This document shows positions 15,821 to 24,121 of a stretch of DNA of 64,000 nt, one piece after another. The DNA comes from Chryseobacterium cupriresistens (GTDB lineage Bacteria; Bacteroidota; Bacteroidia; Flavobacteriales; Weeksellaceae), in the NCBI RefSeq assembly GCF_046614675.1, contig NZ_JBKKJT010000012.1, positions 1 to 64,000 of the forward strand, written 5' to 3'. The first letter of the stretch is position 1. Every line of letters starts with the position of its first letter. Below the pieces are notes generated by a model. It was not told where the DNA came from, ran no database searches, and saw only the letters and a program-made list of their open reading frames with translations. The translations under genes were made by a program, and so were the position numbers.

Positions 15821-18800
15821 TGCGAAAATTTGTACAGAATATAGTTTCCTTCTCTCTGAAAAACTCATTGATTGTTCTTTTGGGAACTTTTCTATTGCTC
15901 GCCGGAGGAATCTATTCCTATCTGCATACGCCCATTGAAGCATTTCCGGATGTTACCAATACAAGGGTACGAGTTATTACCCAATGGCCGGGGAGAAGTG
16001 CTGAGGAAATTGAAAAATTCGTTACCTTACCTATTTCCAAAGAAATGAATGCTATCCCGAATAAAACTTCGGTACGTTCTATTTCCTTATTCGGATTGTC
16101 TGTGGTGACGGTTATTTTTGATGATCATGTCAATGATTTTTATGCCCAGCAATATGCTTCCAATAAACTCGGAAATGTAGAACTTCCTGCCGGAGCAGAA
16201 TACAGCATTGAGCCTCCTTCGGGAGCTACCGGTGAAATTTACAGATATATTATCAAGAGTAAACTTCCCATCAAAGAAGTAACAGCCATTCAGGATTGGG
16301 TGGTAGAAAGAGAGTTGCTGGCTGTTCCCGGTGTTGCGGATGTGGTAAGCTTTGGTGGAGAAGAAAAAACATATGAAATAAAAATTAATCCTACGGAATT
16401 ACACAATTACGACCTTTCCCCCCTGGATGTGTATGAAGCAGTTTCTAGAAGTAATATCAATGTAGGAGGAGATGTAGTAGCAAAAGGTGATCAGGCTTAT
16501 GTAGTGCGGGGGATCGGTCTTTTGGAGAAGAAAGAAGATATTGAGAATATTCAGATCGAGGTAAAAGGTTCTACACCTATTCTGGTGAAACATGTAGCTG
16601 AAGTAAAAGTTTCAGCAAAACCAAGATTGGGACAGGTAGGATACAACAAAGAAAATGATGTGGTAGAAGGAATTGTGATTATGCTTCGGGGTGAAAATCC
16701 AAGTGAAGTGATTGCAAGGCTGAAAGACAGAATAGAAGAACTGAATGGGGGAGAATTGCCGGGAGATGTCCAGATTGTTCCGATCATCGACCGTACGGAG
16801 CTTGTGAATACTACAGTGCATACGGTTTCTAAAAATCTTATTGAAGGAGTCATTCTGGTTTCCATCATTGTATTTATTTTCCTTTACAACTGGAGAACAA
16901 CTTTCATCGTGGCATCAGTGATTCCTCTGGCTTTTCTGTTCGCTATTATTATGCTTAAAATTCAGGGATTGCCGGCCAACCTTATTTCCATGGGGGCGCT
17001 GGATTTCGGATTGCTTCTGGAAGGAACGCTGGTTATCGTGGAACATGTCTTTGTCGCCCTCGAACTTAAAGCGAAAAAGATAGGACTGCGCAGATTCAAT
17101 AAAATTTCAAAACTCGGAATCATCAAGAAAAGTGCGGGAAGCGTAGCGAGCTATATTTTCTTCGCCCTACTGATTCTGATCGTTGCCCTGATGCCTATTT
17201 TCTCTTTCCAGAAAGTAGAAGGAAAAATGTTCTCTCCATTAGCATTTACACTTGGGTATGCATTATTAGGATCATTGATCTTAAGTTTAACATATGTTCC
17301 GGCAATGTGTAAACTGCTATTGACAAAAAATATTGAAGAGAAAGAAAACTTTATTTCAAGATTTTTCAGAGTTAATATCTATAAAATTTACGAATTCAGT
17401 GACCGCCATAAAAAAGGATTCATTGTTGGTTTCGTTGCTTTGCTTGCCGTGTGTGGATGGAGATTTTCCAATTATGGATCCGAGTTTTTACCCAAACTGA
17501 ACGAAGGCGCAATTTATGTAAGAGCAACCCTTCCCAACAGTGTCAATCTGGATGAATCTGTAAGACTGACTAAAGAAATGAAGGAAATTCTCATGAAGTA
17601 TGATGAAGTAAAATTTGTCATGACCCAGACAGGCCGTCCCAATGACGGAACCGATCCCACCGGGTTCTTTAATATCGAATTTAATATTCAGCTGAAACCG
17701 GAAAATGAATGGAAGAAAAAAATATCCAAAGAGGAACTTCTTGAAGAAATGAGAGTCTCCCTTGAGAGATTTCCAGGTATCAATTTTGGATTCAGCCAGC
17801 CGATACAGGATAACGTGGAAGAATATGTGGCAGGAGTAAAAGCTCCGCTGGTTATTAAAATTTTCGGAAATGATTTATTTGAGCTGGAAAATTACGCCAA
17901 TAAAGTAGCTAATTCCATCAGAACCGTTCCGGGAATATCGGACGTGAATGTTTTCAAAAATATCGGACTTCCGGAATTGAGAATACAGCTTCACGATTCC
18001 AAAATGGCAAAATATGGAGTCTCCACAGCAGATGCACAGGCTGTGATTGAAATGACAATCGGAGGGCAGGCCGCTACCAAGTTTTATGAACAGGAGAGAA
18101 TGTTTGACGTCATGCTCAGGTTTGAAAAAGATTACAGAGATACGCCTGAAAAGATGGGAAATATTTTGATCCCGACTCAGGACAATAAAAAAGTTCCGCT
18201 GAAAGAAATTGCAACCATTGATTATCATACAGGGCCATCATTTATTTACCGTGAAGGAAACAGCAGATATATCGGAGTTGGCTTTAATATTGAAGGACGC
18301 GATCTGGGAAGTACCATCAAAGAAGCCAAAGCGAAAGTAGATCAAGAAGTGAAGCTTCCGAAAAAGCATAAAATGACGTGGGCCGGAGAATTTGAAAGTA
18401 AAGAAAGAGCCGCAAAACAGCTGGCTATGGTAGTGCCGATTTCTTTAGTTCTTATTCTGATGCTATTGTACTTCAATTTCGGAAATATAAAAGATACGCT
18501 GATTTCATCCATTACACTTGCATTTGCATTCATCGGAGGGTTTTTATCCCTTTGGTTTACGGGAACGATCTTTGGAATTTCAGCGGGAATCGGGTTTATC
18601 ATCCTGTTTGGAGTAGCTACCATAGACGGTATCGTACTCATTGGAGTGATGAAAGAAAATCTGCAAAACAGAATGTCACTCAAAGAATCCATAGCTCAGG
18701 GAGTGAAAAGCAGAATCCGCCCGGTGGTGATGATTGCCCTGATGGGTTCTATGGGACTTCTTCCGGCAGCCATGTCGAATGGAATGGGATCGGAAATTCA

Positions 18801-18918
18801 GAAACCTTTAGCCATTATGATTGTAGGAGGATTAATTATCTGTATGCTGCTTTCATTTACAGTGTTACCAATAATTTTCCACTATGCCTATCGCAAAAAG
18901 TATAAGGAAGCCATATAG
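15820..18918 (+). CDS. Heavy-metal efflux RND pump, CzcA-like
   Basis: This 1032-residue inner-membrane proton antiporter has 12 transmembrane segments and two large periplasmic loops. It is a HME-RND member. The transmembrane segment 4 signature reads DFGLLLEGTLVIVE, so the three acidic positions of CzcA (Asp402, Asp408, Glu415) are here Asp395, Glu401 and Glu408. The middle one is Asp to Glu. CusA lacks this DFG signature, so divalent metals rather than copper are likely. The start overlaps the adaptor stop by one base. A strong terminator follows the gene. Confidence 0.93.
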   Translation: MRKFVQNIVSFSLKNSLIVLLGTFLLLAGGIYSYLHTPIEAFPDVTNTRVRVITQWPGRSAEEIEKFVTLPISKEMNAIPNKTSVRSISLFGLSVVTVIFDDHVNDFYAQQYASNKLGNVELPAGAEYSIEPPSGATGEIYRYIIKSKLPIKEVTAIQDWVVERELLAVPGVADVVSFGGEEKTYEIKINPTELHNYDLSPLDVYEAVSRSNINVGGDVVAKGDQAYVVRGIGLLEKKEDIENIQIEVKGSTPILVKHVAEVKVSAKPRLGQVGYNKENDVVEGIVIMLRGENPSEVIARLKDRIEELNGGELPGDVQIVPIIDRTELVNTTVHTVSKNLIEGVILVSIIVFIFLYNWRTTFIVASVIPLAFLFAIIMLKIQGLPANLISMGALDFGLLLEGTLVIVEHVFVALELKAKKIGLRRFNKISKLGIIKKSAGSVASYIFFALLILIVALMPIFSFQKVEGKMFSPLAFTLGYALLGSLILSLTYVPAMCKLLLTKNIEEKENFISRFFRVNIYKIYEFSDRHKKGFIVGFVALLAVCGWRFSNYGSEFLPKLNEGAIYVRATLPNSVNLDESVRLTKEMKEILMKYDEVKFVMTQTGRPNDGTDPTGFFNIEFNIQLKPENEWKKKISKEELLEEMRVSLERFPGINFGFSQPIQDNVEEYVAGVKAPLVIKIFGNDLFELENYANKVANSIRTVPGISDVNVFKNIGLPELRIQLHDSKMAKYGVSTADAQAVIEMTIGGQAATKFYEQERMFDVMLRFEKDYRDTPEKMGNILIPTQDNKKVPLKEIATIDYHTGPSFIYREGNSRYIGVGFNIEGRDLGSTIKEAKAKVDQEVKLPKKHKMTWAGEFESKERAAKQLAMVVPISLVLILMLLYFNFGNIKDTLISSITLAFAFIGGFLSLWFTGTIFGISAGIGFIILFGVATIDGIVLIGVMKENLQNRMSLKESIAQGVKSRIRPVVMIALMGSMGLLPAAMSNGMGSEIQKPLAIMIVGGLIICMLLSFTVLPIIFHYAYRKKYKEAI

Positions 18919-18941
18919 TTTCTTTCATTTTGTTCATTATG

Positions 18942-18978
18942 AGGCCGGGATCCGTGAGGAAGATCCCGGCCTTTTTTT
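18942..18978 (+). terminator. Terminator at the end of the metal-efflux operon
   Basis: AGGCCGGGATC pairs with GATCCCGGCCT over a 9-base loop and is followed by seven T. It overlaps the last codons of the convergent DUF5995-like gene. Confidence 0.93.
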
Positions 18979-19732
18979 ACGAATTTTTTGTAGCTTCTAA
19001 AATCTCAATATTTTTTACCACATCACTGCTTTCACATTTTTTTAGTTCTTTTAAAAGAGCAGGAGTGAGGATCTTCGGGTTCAGAATTTGAGTTGCAACT
19101 TTTGCGGCGGCGTAATCCACAATACCGATCACAGATTCTCTTAGGAAATTTGGAGTGTTGGAAGCGATAACTGCCGTTGCCCATGAAGTATCTCTTGCTT
19201 TGGATATGGCAAAATCAAGGACAGCATTATCCTTTCCGTTGGAAAGTTGGTCAACAAGATCTACAGGATAACAGATTTTGTTCAGCGAATTCTGTACGTT
19301 CTGATTAATGGATGCAATGACATTATTAATGTTCTCAAAATCTTTTTTCAAAGGATTTATTTTCCGGTAAGGCATAATAGAAGCGGCAGAAATACCAAGG
19401 TCCAGGTTGATGTGAGCATTCATACCAAGAAATATATGCTGTAATATTAAAAGATTCCTGTTTTTAGCGGCTTCAAAAGCAATGTACCATGAGTTGGTGC
19501 ATCTTTCATTTTTACTGTAGCTGTCCCATGCCTGAAGATATCTTTGTGCAAAAGCAATGTCAAGTGAAGTCATCCTCGGATTGTCTTCAAATTTTTTCTG
19601 CTGAATTCCTTTCAGAACCTGTGTGGTCATAATTCTGTAGGTACAGGCAAAATATCCTGCGGGACTCTTGTTTTCCTTGCACCAGATGATAATTTCATCC
19701 AGTTTTTTAAGAACTTCCTCAATGGTTTTCAT
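18977..19732 (-). CDS. DUF5995-like protein
   Basis: This is a 251-residue soluble, mostly helical protein without signal peptide. The central motif MNAHINLDLGISAAS matches what I recall of the DUF5995 family, whose function is unknown. The N-terminal half has conserved-looking Tyr/Arg/Trp positions such as RYLQAWDSY. It has no operon partner: an intergenic palindromic repeat lies upstream and the pump terminator lies at its 3' end. No catalytic residues can be named. Confidence 0.75.
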   Translation of the reverse strand: MKTIEEVLKKLDEIIIWCKENKSPAGYFACTYRIMTTQVLKGIQQKKFEDNPRMTSLDIAFAQRYLQAWDSYSKNERCTNSWYIAFEAAKNRNLLILQHIFLGMNAHINLDLGISAASIMPYRKINPLKKDFENINNVIASINQNVQNSLNKICYPVDLVDQLSNGKDNAVLDFAISKARDTSWATAVIASNTPNFLRESVIGIVDYAAAKVATQILNPKILTPALLKELKKCESSDVVKNIEILEATKNS

Positions 19733-19762
19733 GATGGCTTTTGTTTACTTAAAGATACTAAA

Positions 19763-19919
19763 AAAGAGGCGTCTCAAAATTGTCATTCTGAACGAAATGT
19801 AATGTAGTGAAGAATCTCATGTAGTTGTTTATCAATAAGATTCTTCCTTCGTCAGAAATCGAAGATTCGACGTAGTCAATGACAAAAGCCAATTGTTTGA
19901 CTTTTGAGACAGCCTCTTT
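19763..19919. repeat. MITE-like 157-bp palindromic element
   Basis: The ends AAAGAGGCGTCTCAAAA (19763) and CTTTTGAGACAGCCTCTTT (19901) are near-perfect inverted repeats. Inside lie a second inverted pair, TGTCATT (19781) and AATGACA (19878), and a third, AGAATCT (19811) and AGATTCT (19838). The whole can fold into one long hairpin. It has no coding frame. This is the layout of a non-autonomous transposable element or dispersed palindromic repeat. Confidence 0.7.
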
Positions 19920-19936
19920 ATGTATTGTTATTCTGA

Positions 19937-20191
19937 TTATGGGGTGATGATAACCGGATCAGTGATGATAATCGGATCTGGAAAAGGTTCAAGAATCAGT
20001 GGCTTGCACATGGCGGCCGGTTGACAGGTTCCTCCCATGCATATAAAGTTCGTCATGGTAGTAGTACCGTCAGGACATCTGATCATGCCTTCACCATGGC
20101 ATCCTCCGGGACATTCTGCCGGGTATAGTGTTCCGCCGAATATATCTTTCAGCTCTGTTCTCGAAAGTTTTGTAATGTTTAATTTTTTCAT
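19937..20191 (-). CDS. Bacteriocin-like peptide precursor with double-glycine leader
   Basis: This is an 84-residue precursor. The leader MKKLNITKLSRTELKDIFGG ends in Gly19-Gly20, the cleavage site used by C39-peptidase ABC exporters. The mature 64-residue part has six Cys (27, 31, 39, 51, 56, 62), enough for three disulfides, and many Gly. It ends in a Pro/Ile-rich tail with PDPIIITDPVIITP. Similar leaders mark large families of bacteriocin-like peptides in Chryseobacterium. No exporter, immunity gene or maturation enzyme is nearby. Its activity (toxin, signal, adhesive) is unknown. Confidence 0.78.
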   Translation of the reverse strand: MKKLNITKLSRTELKDIFGGTLYPAECPGGCHGEGMIRCPDGTTTMTNFICMGGTCQPAAMCKPLILEPFPDPIIITDPVIITP

Positions 20192-20397
20192 GTGTTTAAT
20201 TTTTAGTTTTTATTGGTATATAACTTACTCATAATTAGATAAGTAAATTGGATTATTTAAAAGCTAAAGTAATTAAATTAATTCATTAAAAAAAGAAATA
20301 TTCATGTGCTTTTATTGGTAATTATTTGAAATGCAGATAGTTAAAGTGTGTCATGTGTTTATTCCAGGAAAGAAGTTGATTTTTTTTCCTGCTTTAT

Positions 20398-20868
20398 TTA
20401 AGGATTTTCTTTCGAGATCTCATCATGATGTTTAAGATACAATGGCAGCGCTGCGGAACCATACCATGGGAAAATTTCATAGCTGAAGACACCGGCCTGA
20501 ACTGCCGGATCTGTTTTTACCCACTGCGCGGCTTCTTCCTTAGATTGGGTGTTGAAAATAAACATACCGCGATAGTTCTCCTTATTGTTTTCAAGAAAAG
20601 GTCCGGCAACAACAATTTTGCCTTCATTGGCCAGCTTACCGATATTGGCCATGTGCCCTTTCATGAGTTTCCCCATTTTGGCTTTGTCTTCAATTTTAGC
20701 AGAACCTGATGTCAGCATAACAATCGTATAAGGTTTCATCCCATATTTGTCAGCACCTAAAGAAGTAGCCAGTTCCTGGTTGTATTTAGGCTTTTCTGCT
20801 TTCTTTTCCTGAGCAAAGGAAAATGCTGATAGGAGAAGACCTGCGAGTAGTAATGTTCCTGATTTCAT
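20398..20868 (-). CDS. Secreted YciI-like protein
   Basis: This is a 156-residue protein. The ATG at 20868 opens a clear signal peptide, MKSGTLLLAGLLLSAFSFAQ. A longer frame to a TTG at 20928 would hide it. The mature domain fits the YciI/ferredoxin-like dimeric alpha-beta fold: a strand YTIVMLTSG, HMANIGKLANEGKIVVAGPF, and FNTQSKEEAAQWVKTDPAVQAGVF. YciI proteins are usually cytosolic, so the exported form is a small oddity typical of flavobacteria. The reaction is unknown. Confidence 0.83.
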   Translation of the reverse strand: MKSGTLLLAGLLLSAFSFAQEKKAEKPKYNQELATSLGADKYGMKPYTIVMLTSGSAKIEDKAKMGKLMKGHMANIGKLANEGKIVVAGPFLENNKENYRGMFIFNTQSKEEAAQWVKTDPAVQAGVFSYEIFPWYGSAALPLYLKHHDEISKENP

Positions 20869-20944
20869 CTTGTTTTTATTTTGATAAATATAATAAATCC
20901 TTATAGATTTCTGAAAACTGAATTTCAAATGTCACTATGAAACT

Positions 20945-20968
20945 AAAAAACCTCGATGATTTCGAGGC
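20945..20968 (-). terminator. Terminator after pncB
   Basis: On the minus strand CCTCGAAATCATCGAGG is followed by TTTTTT, 28 bases past the pncB stop codon. Confidence 0.85.
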
Positions 20969-20995
20969 TTATATCTAATTGTTCTGATGAGGTTA

Positions 20996-22174
20996 CTAAT
21001 CTTTTATTCTTAAAAATTCTTTCGCCAGTTCGATCATCTTTGGATCTCCGGTATATTTACCATGCTCATCGGAAAGTTTTACTGTAGGAATCCATTCTTT
21101 ATTGGGAGCTTGTACACCAATAAGTTTCATTACAATATTCATGGGCTTCAATCCCACATCATTGGTAAGGTTGGTGCCGATTCCGAATGAGATGCCAATT
21201 TTTCCTCTGCAATAATTGGTAATTTCCTCTACTTTTTCAAGATTTAATGCATCTGAAAAAATAATATATTTAAACATCGGATTGATCCCATTTCTTTGAT
21301 AGTGAGCAATGGTTTTATCTGCAAATTCCAGAGCATCTCCACTATCATGACGAACGCCATCAAAAAGCTTAGCAAATTTTTTGTCAAACTGCTGGAAAAA
21401 TACATCTGTGGTATAAGTATCAGACAAAGCTACTCCAAGATCACCTCTGTAAACATCTACCCAATGTTCCAGTGCCAACTCATTGGCCATTTTGAATCCA
21501 TATTCGGCAGCATGGAACATAAACCATTCATGAGCATGCGTTCCGATAGGTTTTACACCGTATTTCATCGCAAAATGTACGTTTGAACTTCCGATAAAAG
21601 TAGACTCTTTTTTCTGGGTTAAAGCTTCCATTACCAGATTTTGTACCTTATAAGAGTGTCTTCTTCTCGTTCCAAATTCTGCAAATGTTACTCCAAGTCT
21701 GCCCAATGAATCTGCTTTTTCTATCGTTTTGCTCATGACCACTTCGTTGGAATCTCTTTCCATGTGGTTCATTTCGTAATGCAGTTCACTGATCAATGCC
21801 AGCAGTGGAACTTCCCAAAGAATTGTTCTGTACCAAAGTCCTTCCACAATGACGGAGAGGTCTCCTCCTTCCTGGTGGATTTTTACTTCAGACGGATCAT
21901 AATGATAACCTTCTAAAAAATCAAGATAGGGCAGATCTATATAAGGACATGTTCTTGCCATGAACTTTTTTTCATCTTTCGTAAGTTTAAGTTCGGCCAT
22001 TTTGTTGACAGCTTCTCTTAAAGCAGCGTCAAACCCTTCCGGAAAGTGGTGTTTTCCCCTGTTGATAAATTCATATTTTACAATAGAACTCGGGAATAGC
22101 TTTACCACAGCATTCTGCATGGTTATTTTATAGAAATCATTATCAAGGATAGAGTTTAATCTGACGTCGCTCAT
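20996..22174 (-). CDS. pncB: Nicotinate phosphoribosyltransferase
   Basis: This 392-residue enzyme makes nicotinate mononucleotide from nicotinate and PRPP with ATP, in NAD salvage. FGTRRRHSYKVQ and GTHAHEWFMFHAAEYG are diagnostic, and the latter holds the His that is phosphorylated. VRHDSGDALEFADK is the PRPP-side motif. The frame extends to 22300 but would run into dps. The ATG at 22174 gives the normal family length, and a TATATTTG element lies at 22194-22201 on the minus strand just upstream. A terminator separates it from dps, so it is its own unit. Confidence 0.94.
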   Translation of the reverse strand: MSDVRLNSILDNDFYKITMQNAVVKLFPSSIVKYEFINRGKHHFPEGFDAALREAVNKMAELKLTKDEKKFMARTCPYIDLPYLDFLEGYHYDPSEVKIHQEGGDLSVIVEGLWYRTILWEVPLLALISELHYEMNHMERDSNEVVMSKTIEKADSLGRLGVTFAEFGTRRRHSYKVQNLVMEALTQKKESTFIGSSNVHFAMKYGVKPIGTHAHEWFMFHAAEYGFKMANELALEHWVDVYRGDLGVALSDTYTTDVFFQQFDKKFAKLFDGVRHDSGDALEFADKTIAHYQRNGINPMFKYIIFSDALNLEKVEEITNYCRGKIGISFGIGTNLTNDVGLKPMNIVMKLIGVQAPNKEWIPTVKLSDEHGKYTGDPKMIELAKEFLRIKD

Positions 22175-22212
22175 AATATGTGTAATTTTAACGCAAATAT
22201 AAAAATAAAAAA

Positions 22213-22244
22213 TAAAATCGCCTAAATGTAAGGCGATTTTTTTT
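22213..22244 (-). terminator. Terminator after dps
   Basis: AAAATCGCCT pairs with AGGCGATTTT over AAATGTA, with A- and T-runs on both sides. It lies 26 bases past the dps stop and directly before the pncB promoter. Confidence 0.9.
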
Positions 22245-22269
22245 AAATATTTCCATGCTTTTGATGGAG

Positions 22270-22746
22270 TTATTTTCCAAGATAGGAATTGTACATCCAA
22301 ACTTCTTTCTCCTGCTCGGTGATATAGTCGCTCATTTGCGAATTGGTACCTTCATCTCCCGCTTTATCTGTAATATCTAAAAGTTCTCTCTGCAGATCAA
22401 TTACTACTTTGAATGAACTTAGAATCTGTTCAACACTTTTGGTACCGTCCGTTACTTCTTTGCTTTCTTTAATGGTTGCTACCTTTAAGTAATCTGAATA
22501 ATTATGTGCAGGAGTAGCTCCTAACGTAAGGATTCTTTCTGCAATCTCATCAATCTTTAAGACAAGGCTATTGTACAATTCCTCAAACTTTGGGTGAAGG
22601 GTGAAGAACTGATCACCTTTAATATTCCAGTGAGAACCTCTTGTGTTCTGATAGAATACTGAATAGTTAGCTAATAGTACATTTAATTTTTCTGAGATGT
22701 TTTTACAGTCGGCTTCTTTAAGACCGATAATACTTGCGTTTTTCAT
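22270..22746 (-). CDS. dps: Dps-like DNA-protecting ferritin
   Basis: This 158-residue member of the Dps family forms 12-mer shells that oxidise and store iron and protect DNA. The ferroxidase residues appear in GSHWNIKGDQF, LHPKFEELY and KIDEIAERILTLG. The length is normal and there is no N-terminal Lys-rich DNA-binding extension, so DNA binding may be weak. It stands alone with its own terminator. The long region upstream shows no clear OxyR- or Fur-type palindrome. Confidence 0.94.
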   Translation of the reverse strand: MKNASIIGLKEADCKNISEKLNVLLANYSVFYQNTRGSHWNIKGDQFFTLHPKFEELYNSLVLKIDEIAERILTLGATPAHNYSDYLKVATIKESKEVTDGTKSVEQILSSFKVVIDLQRELLDITDKAGDEGTNSQMSDYITEQEKEVWMYNSYLGK

Positions 22747-23201
22747 ATGTATATATTTATTTTTTTAAATGTGATACAATCACCACTTCGGTTCAGTAGA
22801 ATATGAAGCTTTTTAATGATGACTGCTGTGTTTATCATTGTATATCCCAAATTTACGAAATATCGTGCCGAACTCATTGGATTATTCATAGATCATAACT
22901 ATAAGAAAGTTTTTAAATATAGTTTGGATATATCGGGTGAGGAATTATGATTCTACTGTGAATGAAAATTTTTATAGATCTTATTTAAAATAATAAATTT
23001 CATAATTATTTAATACACAATTTTTAAACTTGAAAAAAGATTCTTTTCTACCTGTTTTCCTCGTATATATTATACTTCTTTTATTGTTATATGGAAACGT
23101 CTTCTATTTTTGGTGTAAGTATTTGATTTTAATTTTTATATAAGTGTTTGCAGATTAAAAAAATATTACTATTTTTGCACCCTAAAATAAAAAGCAATTA
23201 A
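22747..23201. other. Divergent intergenic region (455 bases) between dps and rpsL
   Basis: The right end holds the rpsL promoter (23147-23177), and a second TATTTTTG at 23105-23112 may be an extra start. The left part must hold the dps promoter, but no good match to TAnnTTTG is visible within the first bases. I find no open frame, RNA fold or repeat in the AT-rich middle. Confidence 0.6.
23147..23177 (+). promoter_or_regulatory. Consensus promoter of the str operon
   Basis: TTTG (23147-23150), a 19-base spacer and TATTTTTG (23170-23177) match the Bacteroidota sigma-A consensus exactly. The rpsL start is 24 bases after it. Confidence 0.85.
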
Positions 23202-23615
23202 ATGCCTACTATTCAACAATTAGTAAGAAAAGGAAGAGCCACGCTTGCCAAGAAGAGCAAATCGGCTGCCCTTGATTCTTGTCCACAAAGACGTGGTGTA
23301 TGTACGAGAGTATATACAACTACACCGAAGAAACCTAACTCTGCACTTAGAAAAGTAGCAAGGGTAAGACTTTCTAACGGTAAAGAAGTTAATGCCTATA
23401 TCCCGGGCGAAGGACACAATCTTCAAGAGCACTCGATAGTATTGGTTAGAGGCGGAAGGGTGAAAGACCTACCGGGAGTACGTTACCACATCGTAAGAGG
23501 TGCATTAGACACAGCTGGTGTAAATGGAAGAACACAGAGAAGATCTAAGTACGGAGCTAAGAGACCTAAACCAGGACAAGCAGCTGCTGCTCCTGCAAAA
23601 GGAAAGAAAAAATAA
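23202..23615 (+). CDS. rpsL: 30S ribosomal protein S12
   Basis: S12 (137 residues) sits at the decoding centre. The TPKKPNSALRK loop with Lys43 and the RVKDLPGVRYH loop with Lys88/Asp89 carry the wild-type residues that are mutated in streptomycin resistance. Asp89 is the usual methylthiolation site. A short Ala/Pro/Lys tail (AAAAPAKGKKK) extends it past the usual 124 residues. It is the first gene of the str operon, with an A-rich leader and no Shine-Dalgarno sequence. Confidence 0.98.
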   Translation: MPTIQQLVRKGRATLAKKSKSAALDSCPQRRGVCTRVYTTTPKKPNSALRKVARVRLSNGKEVNAYIPGEGHNLQEHSIVLVRGGRVKDLPGVRYHIVRGALDTAGVNGRTQRRSKYGAKRPKPGQAAAAPAKGKKK

Positions 23616-23638
23616 TCATTAAATAAGGTACAAAAGCA

Positions 23639-24115
23639 ATGAGAAAGACAAAAGCGAAAAAAAGACCGTTGTTACCAGATCCGAAATTTAATGATCAATT
23701 GGTAACGAGATTCGTAAACAACTTAATGCTTGACGGTAAGAAGTCAATCGCATTCAAAATTTTCTATGATGCATTAGATATCGTAGAAACTAAAAAAGGA
23801 GATAACGAAAAAACTGCACTTGAAATCTGGAAAGATGCACTTACAAATGTAATGCCTCACGTAGAAGTACGTTCTAGAAGAGTAGGTGGAGCTAACTTCC
23901 AGATCCCTATGCCAATCAGAGCTGACAGAAAAATTTCTATGGCAATGAAATGGTTAATCAAGTATTCTAAAGCTAGAAATGATAAGTCTATGGCTTTGAA
24001 ATTAGCTAACGAAGTTGTAGCTGCTTCAAGAGAAGAAGGTGCTGCTTTCAAAAAGAAATCTGATACTCACAAAATGGCGGAAGCTAACAAGGCTTTCTCA
24101 CACTTCAAATTCTAA
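23639..24115 (+). CDS. rpsG: 30S ribosomal protein S7
   Basis: S7 (158 residues) nucleates assembly of the 30S head and touches E-site tRNA. It starts MRKTKAKKRPLLPDPKFND. The beta-hairpin segment VEVRSRRVGGANFQIP that enters the mRNA channel is intact. The length is normal. It lies 23 bases after rpsL and 6 bases before fusA in the str operon. Confidence 0.98.
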   Translation: MRKTKAKKRPLLPDPKFNDQLVTRFVNNLMLDGKKSIAFKIFYDALDIVETKKGDNEKTALEIWKDALTNVMPHVEVRSRRVGGANFQIPMPIRADRKISMAMKWLIKYSKARNDKSMALKLANEVVAASREEGAAFKKKSDTHKMAEANKAFSHFKF

Positions 24116-24121
24116 TCTGAA

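Noticed and set aside
15820..18918. CusA-type copper/silver exporter
   Set aside because: The DFG-type acidic signature in transmembrane segment 4 is that of CzcA-like pumps, and CusB-type Met-rich segments are missing from the adaptor.
22175..22300. N-terminal extension of pncB upstream of the ATG at 22174
   Set aside because: It runs through the dps terminator and dps coding end, and the family length is reached from 22174.
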